DNA from: Cystobacter fuscus DSM 2262 | GTDB taxonomy: Bacteria > Myxococcota > Myxococcia > Myxococcales > Myxococcaceae | Reading direction: 5' to 3' | DNA: 48,768 bases | Assembly: GCF_000335475.2 (NCBI RefSeq) | Contig: NZ_ANAH02000003.1 | Location: 1-48,768 of the forward strand | In this document: piece after piece, positions 29,791 through 38,062 of the stretch | How positions within the stretch are numbered: the first letter of the stretch is position 1 | Layout of the letters: each line of letters begins with the position of its first letter | Made by a program: the position numbers and the translations under genes | Notes under the pieces: model-generated | What the model saw: only the letters and a program-made list of their open reading frames with translations | The model's database searches: none | Told to the model about the DNA's origin: nothing

Positions 29791-31101
29791 ATGGCGCGAT
29801 CCCGCTTCGCTTCGGCACTGAGTCGCAGGCACTTCATGACGTGGGCGCTCGGCACGGGGGCCGCTGCCGCCCTCGGTGGGTGCCAGGAGTCACGCTCGCC
29901 CAGGGAGTCCAGGGACTCGAGAGTCACACTGACGTTCTGGAATGGCTTCACCGGTGGCGACGGGGCGTACATCAAGAAGCTCGTCGAGCAGTTCAATCAG
30001 GCGTCACCGGGCATCCAGGTCAAGATGAACATCTACCTCTGGGCCGACTTCTTCCAGAAGGTCCCGGGCGCGGTGATCAGCGGACAGGCTCCCGATGTCT
30101 GTGTCATGCACCTCGACGGCATCCCCACCAACGCCGCGCGTAGCATCATCATGCCCATCGATGACATCGCCCAGTCACTCGGGCTGAAGGCCTCCGATTA
30201 CACCTCGCAAGAGGTCTGGGAGGGCGGCCTCTACAAGGGCAAGCGCTACGGCATCCCGTTCGACATGCATCCGCTCGGCATGTACTACAACAAGGGAGTC
30301 CTGCGACGGGCGGGCCTCGACCCGGAGAAGCCACCGCGCACCGGCGACGAGTACATGGCGGCGCTCGAGCAACTCAAGGGCAAGGGCATCCAGGGCCATT
30401 GGATGGCGCCCTTCCTGTTCACCGGGACGTTCCAGTTCGAGTCCCTGCTGTGGCAGTTCGGTGGGGAGCTGTTCGACCCGGGCGTCACCCGGGCGACCTT
30501 CGACTCCGACGCCGGTGTGCAGGCGCTGACCTGGATGGTCGATCTGGTGAAGAAGGGCTACAGCCCGCCGAACGTGGGCCAGGACGCGGACTTCATCGCC
30601 TTCCAGAACGGACAGAACGCCTTCAACTGGAATGGCATCTGGCAGATCAACGCGCTCGACGAGGTGCCAGGGCTCGAGTGGGGGCCGGCGCCGATTCCGA
30701 GGATCGGCCCCCAGGAGGCCGTCTGGGGCAACTCCCACCAGTTCGTGCTCATGCGGCAGCGCTCGCCGGACCCGCGCAAGCTGGAGGCCGCGCGCACCTT
30801 CATCCAGTGGATGAGCCAGCGCTCGGTGGAGTGGCTCGAGAGTGGCAAGATTCCGGTGCTCCAGCGCGTGGCGGAGAGCCCGGAGTTCAAGTCGCTCGAG
30901 AAGCAGGGCCAGTTCGCCCGGCAGGCGCCCTACATCCGCTTCCCGCCCGCCGTCGCGGGCATCAGTGACGCGCTGGCCATGGTGGACAAGGCCGTGAACC
31001 AGGCCGTGCTCGGCAAGGCCTCGCCCGCCGACGCGCTGAAGGCCGCCGCGGCGCAGGCCACCCAGGTGGTGCGCGACAACCACGAGAAATACGGCGACTG
31101 A
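29791..31101 (+). CDS. ABC transporter substrate-binding lipoprotein (sugar type, family 1)
   Basis: 436 aa. The leader SRRHFMTWALGTGAAAALGGC has a Tat-like twin Arg and a lipobox, so it is probably exported folded and lipidated. The mature part follows solute-binding family 1 (MalE/UgpB type): VTLTFWNGFTGGDGAYIKKLVEQFN, GQAPDVCVMH, YGIPFDMHPLGMYYNKGVLRRAG, and AFNWNGIWQIN. It binds a carbohydrate or sugar-phosphate-like ligand outside the inner membrane; the exact ligand is unknown. ATG 29791 was taken rather than an upstream in-frame ATG because the signal starts there. First gene of a three-gene importer operon. Confidence 0.9.
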   Translation: MARSRFASALSRRHFMTWALGTGAAAALGGCQESRSPRESRDSRVTLTFWNGFTGGDGAYIKKLVEQFNQASPGIQVKMNIYLWADFFQKVPGAVISGQAPDVCVMHLDGIPTNAARSIIMPIDDIAQSLGLKASDYTSQEVWEGGLYKGKRYGIPFDMHPLGMYYNKGVLRRAGLDPEKPPRTGDEYMAALEQLKGKGIQGHWMAPFLFTGTFQFESLLWQFGGELFDPGVTRATFDSDAGVQALTWMVDLVKKGYSPPNVGQDADFIAFQNGQNAFNWNGIWQINALDEVPGLEWGPAPIPRIGPQEAVWGNSHQFVLMRQRSPDPRKLEAARTFIQWMSQRSVEWLESGKIPVLQRVAESPEFKSLEKQGQFARQAPYIRFPPAVAGISDALAMVDKAVNQAVLGKASPADALKAAAAQATQVVRDNHEKYGD

Positions 31102-31105
31102 CCCC

Positions 31106-31993
31106 ATGGACACGCAAGCTCCCATCCGGCGCGCCGGACGCGCGACCCCGTACCTCTTCCTCGCTCCGTACCTGGTGCTGTTCGGGGTCTTCGTGGTGCT
31201 GCCCGGCCTCTACGGGTTGTGGATCAGCCTGCACGACTGGGACTTCCTGCTGCCGCGCAAGCCCTGGGTCGGGCTGCGCAACTACCAGAACCTCTTCTCT
31301 CCCGAGTCGCGTGACTTCGGTGACTTCTGGCAGAGCATGAAGGCCACCGGGCTCTTCACGCTCTTCAGCGTGCCGTTCCTCGTCGTGGTGCCCCTGACGG
31401 TCGCGCTGCTGCTCAACCGCGAGTTCCCCGGCCGCACCTTCTTCCGCGCCGTCTTCTTCGCGCCCTACGTGCTCGGCGTGGCCGTGGTGGGTGTGCTCTG
31501 GCGCTTCCTGCTCGACCCCAACATTGGCCTCATCAACAACATGCTGTCCGCGTCCTTTCCGTGGACCACGGATCTGCCGTGGGCCTGGGTGTCGCTGGTG
31601 GGCATGACGGTGTGGTGGACGCTCGGGTTCAACGCGATCATCTTCCTCGCCGGGCTGCAGGACATCTCCCGGGAGCTGTACGACGCCGCCAAGGTCGACG
31701 GGGCCAACCGCTGGCAGCAGTTCCTCCATGTCACGCTGCCTGGCTTGAAGCCGGTGCTGCTGCTCGTGCTGACGATGACGATCCTCGGCTCGGCCAACAT
31801 GTTCGGCCAGTCCTACCTCGTCACGCGCGGGGCTCCGGCCAACGAGACGCGCACCGCCATCATGTTCATCGCCGACACGGGCCTGCGCACCTTCCGCATG
31901 GGCAACGCCGCGGCCATGAGCTACGTCCTCGCCCTCGCGCTGCTCGTGGTGAGCGCCTTCAACTTCCGCCTCCTCCGGCACGAGGACATGTGA
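31106..31993 (+). CDS. ABC transporter permease (MalF/UgpA type)
   Basis: 295 aa with six membrane helices. The cytoplasmic EAA-like loop that docks the ATPase reads ELYDAAKVDGANRWQQFLHVTLPGLKP (about 191-217). It forms half of the transmembrane channel of the sugar-type importer. It starts 4 bp after the binding-protein gene and its stop overlaps the next start (TGATG). Confidence 0.93.
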   Translation: MDTQAPIRRAGRATPYLFLAPYLVLFGVFVVLPGLYGLWISLHDWDFLLPRKPWVGLRNYQNLFSPESRDFGDFWQSMKATGLFTLFSVPFLVVVPLTVALLLNREFPGRTFFRAVFFAPYVLGVAVVGVLWRFLLDPNIGLINNMLSASFPWTTDLPWAWVSLVGMTVWWTLGFNAIIFLAGLQDISRELYDAAKVDGANRWQQFLHVTLPGLKPVLLLVLTMTILGSANMFGQSYLVTRGAPANETRTAIMFIADTGLRTFRMGNAAAMSYVLALALLVVSAFNFRLLRHEDM

Positions 31994-32835
31994 TGAGTGC
32001 CACTCCCGCCCGTTCCCTCCAGCGGCTCTCCTTCTACGTCCTGCTCGCGCTGCTGACGTGGATCTTCGTGGCGCCGCTGCTCTGGATGCTGAGCACGTCG
32101 CTGAAGACGAACCCCGATGCGACCCGGCAGCCGCCCTCGTGGATTCCGCACCCCGTCACGACCGAGGCCTACGTCCCCCTCGTCTCCATGGAGTCCGAGA
32201 CGCCGGTGCTGCTCTGGTTCTTCAACAGCCTCGTCGCGGCCACGGCCAACGCGCTGCTCGTGGTGGCCACGTCGGTCCTGGCGGCATACGCCCTGGCCCG
32301 ACTCGAGTTCGCCGGCAGGCGGGTGCTGTTCGGGCTCATCATCGGGACGTTGTTCATCCCGACCTTCGTGTTCCTCATCCCCAACTTCTTGATCGTCAGC
32401 AGCCTCGGCTGGCTCGACTCGCTGTGGGCGCTGATCGTGCCAGGGGCGGGGAGCGCCTTCGGTGTCTTCTTCATGCGCCAGTTCTTCGCGACCCTGCCTC
32501 GGGAGCTGGAGGACGCGGCGCTGCTCGAGGGCGCCAATCAATGGCAGATCTTCCTGCGCATCATCCTGCCACTCTCCCGCCCCGGCATCGCGACGCTGTC
32601 CGTGCTGTCCTTCCTCACCAACTACAATGACTTCATCTGGCCGGTCTACGTGCTGTTCAGCCCGCGCAACTTCACCCTCCCGCCCGGGTTGTCCATCCTC
32701 CAGGGCGCCTACACCACGAACTACCCGGTGATCATGGCGGGCGGAGTCGTCGCCAGCATCCCGGCGATCCTCCTGTTCATCCTCGCCCAGCGGCACGTCA
32801 TCGAGGGTGTGTCCCGTAGTGGCCTCAAGGGCTGA
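31993..32835 (+). CDS. ABC transporter permease (MalG/UgpE type)
   Basis: 280 aa with six membrane helices. The EAA loop reads ELEDAALLEGANQWQIFLRIILPLSRPG (about 174-201), and the N-terminal pattern PLLWMLSTSLKTNPDA is typical of the second permease of sugar importers. It pairs with the permease upstream. No ATP-binding gene follows, so a shared MsmK/UgpC-like ATPase elsewhere is expected (inference). Its 3' end overlaps the converging minus gene by 11 bp. Confidence 0.93.
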   Translation: MSATPARSLQRLSFYVLLALLTWIFVAPLLWMLSTSLKTNPDATRQPPSWIPHPVTTEAYVPLVSMESETPVLLWFFNSLVAATANALLVVATSVLAAYALARLEFAGRRVLFGLIIGTLFIPTFVFLIPNFLIVSSLGWLDSLWALIVPGAGSAFGVFFMRQFFATLPRELEDAALLEGANQWQIFLRIILPLSRPGIATLSVLSFLTNYNDFIWPVYVLFSPRNFTLPPGLSILQGAYTTNYPVIMAGGVVASIPAILLFILAQRHVIEGVSRSGLKG

Positions 32836-33565
32836 CCCACTCGAGCTCCGCCACCACCGCCAGGTGGTCCGACACGCGCTCGGCGAGGGTGCGCTGCTCC
32901 TGGAAGCGCAGGGCCCCGGGCGCGAGGATCCAGTCCAGCCGCAGCGCCGGACGGTTGGCGGGCCAGGTGGGCTCGCCGCCGGGCGCGTGCAGCGCCAGGG
33001 TCCCCACCAACTGGGAGTGGGAGCCCGTCGGTGAGCCCCCGGGCGAGTTCAGGTCCCCCAGCACCAGGCGGGGACGCGGCGGGCGCCACCCGAGCGCCTG
33101 GAGCAACCGGGCCACCTGCCGTTGGCGGCAGCGCTCGGAGAAGCTGTCCAGGTGCACCGAGACGACGTCGAGCAGGCGGCCCGCGTCCTCCACCGCCGCC
33201 ACCACGTAGCCCTTGTCCACGGCGCGGTCCGCCTCGAAGGAGTTCCACTCGGGCTCGAGCAGGGGCCGCCGGGAGAGCAGCGCGGTGCCCCGGGCACAGA
33301 CGCCGGGCAGGTGCAGGTGGGGCCCATGCAGCAGGTGAGGGTAGCCCGCGCGGGTGGCCAGCCGCTCCAGGGGATCCACCGCGCCGCTGAAGAGCCCGGC
33401 CCGATCCACCTCCTGGAGTGCCACCACCTCCGCTCCCTCGCGCGCGAGCAGGTCGGCCATCTGATCCAGGTGGCCGAGCAGCCGCCGGCGTGGGAGCAGG
33501 AAGGGCAGGGGGATGGGGATGGACGGCACGCCGTGCGCGATGTTCAGCGTGAGCACCTTGAGCAT
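32825..33565 (-). CDS. Endonuclease/exonuclease/phosphatase (EEP) family protein
   Basis: 246 aa. EEP fold motifs in order: LKVLTLNIAHG (2-12), VVALQEVDRAGLF (Glu metal ligand, about 46-58), CARGTALLSRRPL, VVSVHLDSFS (catalytic-type His), LVLGDLNSPGG (Asp-x-Asn), RLDWILAPG, and VSDHLAVVAEL (terminal SDH). It could hydrolyse phosphodiesters in DNA, phospholipids or inositol phosphates; the substrate cannot be told. ATG 33565 was chosen because GGGAGG lies nine bases upstream; ATG 33574 directly abuts that site. It lies 22 bp downstream of the WHTF-motif gene on the same strand and may be read through from it. Confidence 0.85.
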   Translation of the reverse strand: MLKVLTLNIAHGVPSIPIPLPFLLPRRRLLGHLDQMADLLAREGAEVVALQEVDRAGLFSGAVDPLERLATRAGYPHLLHGPHLHLPGVCARGTALLSRRPLLEPEWNSFEADRAVDKGYVVAAVEDAGRLLDVVSVHLDSFSERCRQRQVARLLQALGWRPPRPRLVLGDLNSPGGSPTGSHSQLVGTLALHAPGGEPTWPANRPALRLDWILAPGALRFQEQRTLAERVSDHLAVVAELEWVSP

Positions 33566-33587
33566 GCGTTCCATCCTCCCGTCCGGG

Positions 33588-34181
33588 TCACGGCGCGAGC
33601 TGGAAGTAGAACAGGTCCGCCGAGCCTCGGGGTGGTTGGTTCCGGACCCGCGTGCCATCGGGAGAGAACGACCAGCGCCAGATGCGTCTCATGACCAGGT
33701 CGGAGTACTGCTCGAGATACGTCGAGTACCACTTGTTCAGGGTCTCCTCGCCGAGCACGTCGTAGATCAGCGCGTACTGCGCCCGGAACCGCGCCTTCTG
33801 CTGGGCAACGTATTGCGCTGGAGCCCGCTCGTAGTCGGCGAGCCGCGCTTCTTCCTCCTCCTTCGAGGTCGGCCTGTGGTGGATGTAGAGGCCGAAGTAG
33901 CGCTCGCAGAACTCATGGTAGTCGCGGGTGAAGAGGATGAACGTGTGCCACATTTCATCCAGGAGCATCAGGGACTGGCTGATGGCCAGCGGCCTGACCT
34001 CCGTCCGATGGGTGAGGGAGTAGGCGCTGAGCCAAAGCCATTTCAAGGTCTCGCGGAAGAGATCCTGAGCTTCCTCGAAGGAGAGTTCCCACGTTTTGAT
34101 GAACTTGTGGACGACCGCATCGTTGCGATACCGCAGGACCTCTTCCAGTGAAGATTTCATGCCTGTTGTTGAGTCCGACAT
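33588..34181 (-). CDS. WHTF-motif protein, candidate partner of the Cys peptide
   Basis: 197 aa, cytoplasmic, no known enzyme motif. Residues about 22-62 are helical (VVHKFIKTWELSFEEAQDL... LKWLWLSAYSL). The centre has the striking signature LLDEMWHTFILFTRDYHEFC, then ERYFGLYIHHRP (about 73-104), with conserved-looking His, Cys and aromatic residues that could bind a metal. The motif resembles the D-x-x-WH...Y...C...FG...H pattern of bacterial hypothetical proteins and plant glycine-rich-domain (DUF1399-like) proteins, recalled and not searched. The C-terminal part is Tyr/Trp/Arg-rich (LNKWYSTYLEQYSDLVMRRIWRWSF). ATG 34181 has AGGAG six bases upstream. It is preceded, 115 nt upstream on the same strand, by a 39-aa Cys-rich peptide gene. 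Confidence 0.72.
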   Translation of the reverse strand: MSDSTTGMKSSLEEVLRYRNDAVVHKFIKTWELSFEEAQDLFRETLKWLWLSAYSLTHRTEVRPLAISQSLMLLDEMWHTFILFTRDYHEFCERYFGLYIHHRPTSKEEEEARLADYERAPAQYVAQQKARFRAQYALIYDVLGEETLNKWYSTYLEQYSDLVMRRIWRWSFSPDGTRVRNQPPRGSADLFYFQLAP

Positions 34182-34296
34182 CGTGTTCTCCTGAAAGACG
34201 GAGAAGGGGCGCATCCACTCCACATGGGTGAACGCGCCACTCCCATCCACTCGTTCATTGCTCACGTGCGCCGGTGCTCGCGCGCATCGTTCCTCA

Positions 34297-34416
34297 TCAT
34301 CCGACAAGGCAGGCGATGCAGACGCCGCAGGTGAGGATGGACGTGTCGTTCAGGTTCTTCGCCAGGAGCTGCTCCAGCAGGGTGTCCTTGTGGGATGCGG
34401 TCGAGTGGGTGTTCAT
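34297..34416 (-). CDS. Small Cys-rich peptide, RiPP precursor-like
   Basis: 39 aa: a polar N-terminal part (MNTHSTASHKD), an amphipathic helix (TLLEQLLAKNLNDTSIL) and a hydrophobic Cys-rich tail, TCGVCIACLVG. AGAGGAAACACC gives a good ribosome-binding site before ATG 34416, and codon use is high-GC3. A leader helix plus short Cys-rich core is typical of ribosomally made, modified peptides (lanthipeptide, sactipeptide or other), and the C-x2-C-x2-C tail could instead bind metal. No lantibiotic synthase, radical SAM or MNIO gene is adjacent; the only same-strand partner is the WHTF-motif gene. It was found by reading the sequence, because it is below usual gene-length cut-offs. Confidence 0.6.
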   Translation of the reverse strand: MNTHSTASHKDTLLEQLLAKNLNDTSILTCGVCIACLVG

Positions 34417-34757
34417 GGTGTTTCCTCTTCGTTGATGCTGGATTCATGTTCTGGCCAGGCTGTCGTGGCGAGGCAGCAGGGTTCACTGCTTTCTTCGCCA
34501 TGGCCCGGTCCAGTCCGCCGGCTCCAGTGTTACCGGACAACTGGACAGAAGCTTCCGTCCCGGGTTGTGAGGACGCGAGGCAACGTGCTCGGCGGCCCTC
34601 CTGGCAGGAGAGCGGGCCCGCTGTCACGACTCGGCCAGAAGAAGGGCCCTGGCATGGGGGGGAGCCAACAAGTCACCAGGCTGGTTGACGGTGCCATCTT
34701 GCCCGGCCCGGGGCAGGAGCCTACCTCCTCGTCATCACGACAAGAAGGAGCGGCATC
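34417..34757. other. Divergent intergenic region
   Basis: Holds the promoters of the peptide gene (minus) and of the reductase gene (plus). AAGGAGCGGC precedes the plus-strand start. No second peptide gene and no strong inverted repeat was found by eye. Confidence 0.5.
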
Positions 34758-35846
34758 ATGCAATGGGTGGCACTCGTCGTCGGGGCCAGCGGCATCGTTG
34801 GCAACAACCTCGCCCGGCGGCTCGCCTCGGGAGGGTGGACGGTGTACGGGTTGGCGCGGCGCCCACCGATGGAGCTGCCGGGCGTGCACCCCATCGCCGC
34901 CGATCTGCTGCGGCCGGACACGCTGCGCTCGGCCCTCTCCGGAGTGAAGCCGACGCACGTCTTCTTCTGCACCTGGCTGAGGCAGCCCACGGAGGCCGAG
35001 AACTGCGAGGTGAATGGGGCCCTGGTGCGCAACCTCCTCGACGTCCTGCGCGAGGAAGAGTCGCCGCGGCATGTCGCCCTGGTGACCGGCTTGAAACACT
35101 ATCTCGGGCCATTCGAGGCGTATGGGAAGGGTGTGCTTCCGGACACTCCCTTCCGCGAGGAGCAGCCGCGCCTGCCCATCCAGAACTTCTACTACGTCCA
35201 GGAGGATGAGGTCTTCGCCGCGGCCAGGCGGCAGGGCTTCTCCTGGAGCGTGCACCGCCCGCACACCATCATCGGCTTCGCCGTCGGCAACGCCATGAAC
35301 ATGGGGGTGACGCTCGCCGTCTACGCCACGATCTGCCGCGAGACCGGGCGTCCGTTCCTCTTCCCCGGCTCGCCCACGCAGTGGAACGGCCTGACGGATG
35401 TCACCGACGCGCGACTGCTCGCACGGCATCTGGAGTGGGCCGCGACCGCGGAGGGTGGACGCAACGAAGCGTTCAATGTCGTCAACGGGGATGTCTTTCG
35501 TTGGCGGTGGCTGTGGCCGAAGCTGGCCGAGCACTTCGGGGTCCGGGCCGCGGATTACCCGGGTCAGGCCACACCGCTCGAGCGGCAACTGGCCGACGCC
35601 GGACCGATCTGGAAGGACATCGCCCACAAATACGCGCTGGCCGAGAGCGATCTGGGACGGCTGAGCTCCGCGTGGCACACGGATGCCGATCTCGGACGTC
35701 CGATCGAATGCCTGGCGGACATGTCGAAGAGCCGCCTGCGCGGGTTCTCGGATTATCAGTACACGCCGGACTCGTTCCTCGAGCTCTTCTGGAAGCTGCG
35801 CGAGGCGCGCTTGATTCCCCCCGCTCAGCCAGCGGGCACTGCCTGA
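34758..35846 (+). CDS. PRISE-family SDR (progesterone 5beta-reductase/iridoid synthase-like)
   Basis: 362 aa. Rossmann NAD(P)H site VVGASGIVGNNLARRL (7-22) and the two PRISE signatures of plant 1,4-enone reductases: GLKHYLGPFEAYGK (111-124, catalytic-type Lys113) and NFYYVQED (143-150, catalytic Tyr of NFYY). WSVHRPHTIIGF, ATICRETGRPFLFPG and NEAFNVVNGDVFRWRWLWPKLA also track the plant sequences. The expected reaction is NADPH-dependent reduction of an activated C=C of enones or enals; the natural substrate is unknown. AAGGAG precedes ATG 34758. It has no biosynthetic neighbours. Confidence 0.88.
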   Translation: MQWVALVVGASGIVGNNLARRLASGGWTVYGLARRPPMELPGVHPIAADLLRPDTLRSALSGVKPTHVFFCTWLRQPTEAENCEVNGALVRNLLDVLREEESPRHVALVTGLKHYLGPFEAYGKGVLPDTPFREEQPRLPIQNFYYVQEDEVFAAARRQGFSWSVHRPHTIIGFAVGNAMNMGVTLAVYATICRETGRPFLFPGSPTQWNGLTDVTDARLLARHLEWAATAEGGRNEAFNVVNGDVFRWRWLWPKLAEHFGVRAADYPGQATPLERQLADAGPIWKDIAHKYALAESDLGRLSSAWHTDADLGRPIECLADMSKSRLRGFSDYQYTPDSFLELFWKLREARLIPPAQPAGTA

Positions 35847-35866
35847 CAGGGGGCCGCACCCCCGTG

Positions 35867-35885
35867 GCGCCTCATCACGAGGCGC
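35867..35885 (+). terminator. Hairpin after the reductase gene
   Basis: GCGCCTC (35867-35873) pairs with GAGGCGC (35879-35885) over a 5-nt loop, 20 bp after the stop codon. No T-run, so it is a weak or factor-assisted terminator. The rest of the gap to 36081 shows nothing. Confidence 0.35.
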
Positions 35886-36081
35886 GGGCGCGCGTTGGAC
35901 GAGCCTGGGACTCCGAAGGAGACGAAGCGCTGTTGGTATTGGCTGGCGAATGGCTCGGCGTTTCGACGCGGCAGGCCAAACGTCGGGAACCCCGCTTTCT
36001 CCGGTATCGCCCTCCGTGTGATGTGGCCTACACTGCGCCACCGGCGACGGGACGCAAGCACATACACGAGGCGGAACCATC

Positions 36082-37056
36082 ATGAGAACGCGGAGTGCAG
36101 TGGCGGGTGGAGGTCTGTGGGGGCTGCTGGTGATATTCGGCGCGACGGGGGCTCTTGCCCAGGGCTCGCAGGTGCCGTCGGCCACGGTGCCACGGCGGGA
36201 GGATGCGCCTTCGCGGGACATTCCTCGCCTGCACACCTTCTACAGGGTGGGCATCGCCGCGCGCGCGAACCCCACGGGCCTCTTCACCAACCTCACCTTC
36301 CAGGTGCGCTACCGCCTGTACGAGAGCGAGTCGCCCCTGCTGAAGGACAACTACATCGGCCTGGGGCCGGTGGCCTTCGTGAGCCCCGCCCTGGTCCGCG
36401 GCGGTCTCGGCGTGGAGTTCCAGCCGCTCCCCATCTTGCAGCTCTCCGCCTCCTACGAGGGCATCGGCTGGTTCGGCAACTTCAACTACCTTCAGTCCTT
36501 CCCCAGCCCCAACTCGGACGCGAGCGATCGGCGCCTGGCGGAACTCGGCGGGGTGGGGGGGTCGAACTATGTCTCCAACGGTACCCTGTTCACCCTGGCC
36601 GCGCTGCTGCAATTCAAGGTGGGCCCCGTCGCGGTGCGCAGCAACCCGCGCCTCTTCAACTTCAACATGAAGCTGCGCGACGGAGACCGCGTCTTCTACG
36701 AGCCGGTGATGGACGTGGTGGCCCCCAACGGCGGCTGGGTGGCGACCAACGACGCGGACCTGCTCTACCTGGCGGGCCGCTTGTCGGTAGGCTTGCGCTA
36801 CACGGCCACGGGCAGCTTCTATCGGCCCGAGGACTACCCGGCCGGAGAGACGGACCTCGGGCTCAACCCCACCATCCACCGGGTGGGCCCCATCATCTCC
36901 TACACCTTCTATGACGAGCCCGACCGGCTCTTCAATGCCCCCTCCGTGGTGCTCATCTCGCAGTGGTTCCTCAGCCACCGCTACCGCACGGGCGTGGAGG
37001 TGAGCCAGGCCGTGCCGTGGTTCGCGCTCGGCTTCCAGTTCAAGGGCATCCCCTGA
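36082..37056 (+). CDS. Outer-membrane beta-barrel-like protein
   Basis: 324 aa, family not recognised. Signal peptide ending GALA-QG (about 27). The mature part is a chain of amphipathic beta segments (FYRVGIAARAN, NLTFQVRYRLYE, YIGLGPVAFVSPALVRGGLGVEFQ, LFTLAALLQFKVGPVAV, LSVGLRYTATGSFY, GPIISYTFYD, VVLISQWFLSHRYRTGVEV) ending WFALGFQFKGIP, consistent with a barrel or a large outer-membrane beta structure. Such proteins are numerous in myxobacteria; the function is unknown. GAGGCGGAA lies upstream of ATG 36082. Confidence 0.75.
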   Translation: MRTRSAVAGGGLWGLLVIFGATGALAQGSQVPSATVPRREDAPSRDIPRLHTFYRVGIAARANPTGLFTNLTFQVRYRLYESESPLLKDNYIGLGPVAFVSPALVRGGLGVEFQPLPILQLSASYEGIGWFGNFNYLQSFPSPNSDASDRRLAELGGVGGSNYVSNGTLFTLAALLQFKVGPVAVRSNPRLFNFNMKLRDGDRVFYEPVMDVVAPNGGWVATNDADLLYLAGRLSVGLRYTATGSFYRPEDYPAGETDLGLNPTIHRVGPIISYTFYDEPDRLFNAPSVVLISQWFLSHRYRTGVEVSQAVPWFALGFQFKGIP

Positions 37057-37123
37057 TTCGAGAGGGGTTTTCGTGCTATCCTGGGATCGTCTCGACAACA
37101 CGTTGCACATCCAGGAGAGGCCG

Positions 37124-37405
37124 ATGCGAGTGAAGATCCTTGGTGGTTTGCTGGCGATGGGACTGCTGTCCGTGGGCTGTGGTGGAGCGGTCGAGGACGT
37201 GAATGCCGCGGTGCCGAGCACGGAGTTGACGAGCCAGGAGCAGGGCCTGGCTCCGAGCTGTGCGCCCGGCTACACCGCCTACGACATCTGGGATTGCGAG
37301 CGGATGTGCACTGGCTACGGCAACGCCCTGAACCGCTATTGCACCAACGGCACGGATGAGTACCTCGCGGGGAACATCCGCAAGGTCTGTGGAGCTTGTT
37401 ACTGA
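37124..37405 (+). CDS. Small Cys-rich lipoprotein
   Basis: 93 aa. Lipobox LLSVGC (Cys18), followed by GGAVEDVNAAV. The C-terminal half has six Cys (SCAPGY, DCERMCTG, YCTNG, VCGACY), suggesting disulfide bonding outside the cell. The lipoprotein front, GCGGAxE, resembles that of the protein encoded at 41382-41765. Function unknown. GGAGAGG precedes ATG 37124. It converges with the DTW gene. Confidence 0.75.
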   Translation: MRVKILGGLLAMGLLSVGCGGAVEDVNAAVPSTELTSQEQGLAPSCAPGYTAYDIWDCERMCTGYGNALNRYCTNGTDEYLAGNIRKVCGACY

Positions 37406-37432
37406 TTCACGCCGTAGGGGCCGACTGGGGAC

Positions 37433-38002
37433 TCAATTCAGGGTCCCGCAGTCGGCGATCCGCCGCACCCGAAGCGCGGCCAGCCGCTCCAGCGGTGCCG
37501 CGGTGTCCGGTCCCTCCAGGAGCGCCACCGCGCGGGCGACCGCGTCCAGGGTGGACATCCCGGAGGGGTGCGTGGGCTCGCGCAGCCGGAGCGTCCCGGG
37601 GTCGGGCGGCGGCAGCACCAGCCGGGGGAGCGTGCGCAGCGCGGCGATGCGCTGGGTCATCCGCCGTGTTTGTGACCAGCTCCCATCCAACACCACCAGT
37701 TGCCTGGGCGCGGGGGCGCCGGGCGGCGCGGTGGGGCCATCGGGGAAGAGCAGCCAGGTGCCGGGCTCGCCGAGCAGGGCGGTGTCGAGCGCCTCGTCCG
37801 GCGCTCCATAGGTGAGCAGCCTGGAATTCGTGAGGGCCAGCGTGGCCAGCCGCCCGGTGTTGCTCTTCTTTCGGGGCTCCACCACATGCTGCACGAGGAG
37901 GAACCGGGTGCGCGTCTCCACCCGGGGGAGCTCGGCGCACAGGCACAGGTGGGGCGGGAGGTTGCAGCGGTCACAGCGGGGACGGGCGACGGGGAGAGAC
38001 AT
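37433..38002 (-). CDS. tapT: DTW-domain protein, tRNA-uridine aminocarboxypropyltransferase-like
   Basis: 189 aa. N-terminal zinc-type Cys cluster CDRCNLPPHLCLC (10-22), VQHVVEPRKKSNTGRL, then LDGSWSQTRRM (a variant of the D-x-TW signature) and REPTHPSGMSTLDAVARAVALLE. E. coli TapT (YfiP) of this family adds the 3-amino-3-carboxypropyl group of SAM to tRNA U47 (acp3U). The same reaction is likely here but the tRNA position is unknown. Somewhat shorter than TapT. Transcribed alone, after the hybrid kinase gene (60-bp gap) on the same strand. Confidence 0.8.
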   Translation of the reverse strand: MSLPVARPRCDRCNLPPHLCLCAELPRVETRTRFLLVQHVVEPRKKSNTGRLATLALTNSRLLTYGAPDEALDTALLGEPGTWLLFPDGPTAPPGAPAPRQLVVLDGSWSQTRRMTQRIAALRTLPRLVLPPPDPGTLRLREPTHPSGMSTLDAVARAVALLEGPDTAAPLERLAALRVRRIADCGTLN

Positions 38003-38062
38003 CCTGCGTCATCCTGTTCCGGTGGCGGCGGGAAGAGAAGCGTTCGTTCGGGGGCCACCCGC

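Noticed and set aside
34192-34260. Second small peptide frame (starts MNEWMGVARS) between the Cys peptide and the WHTF gene
   Set aside because: No ribosome-binding site, no leader/core pattern, and it overlaps the next gene's ribosome-binding site and start.
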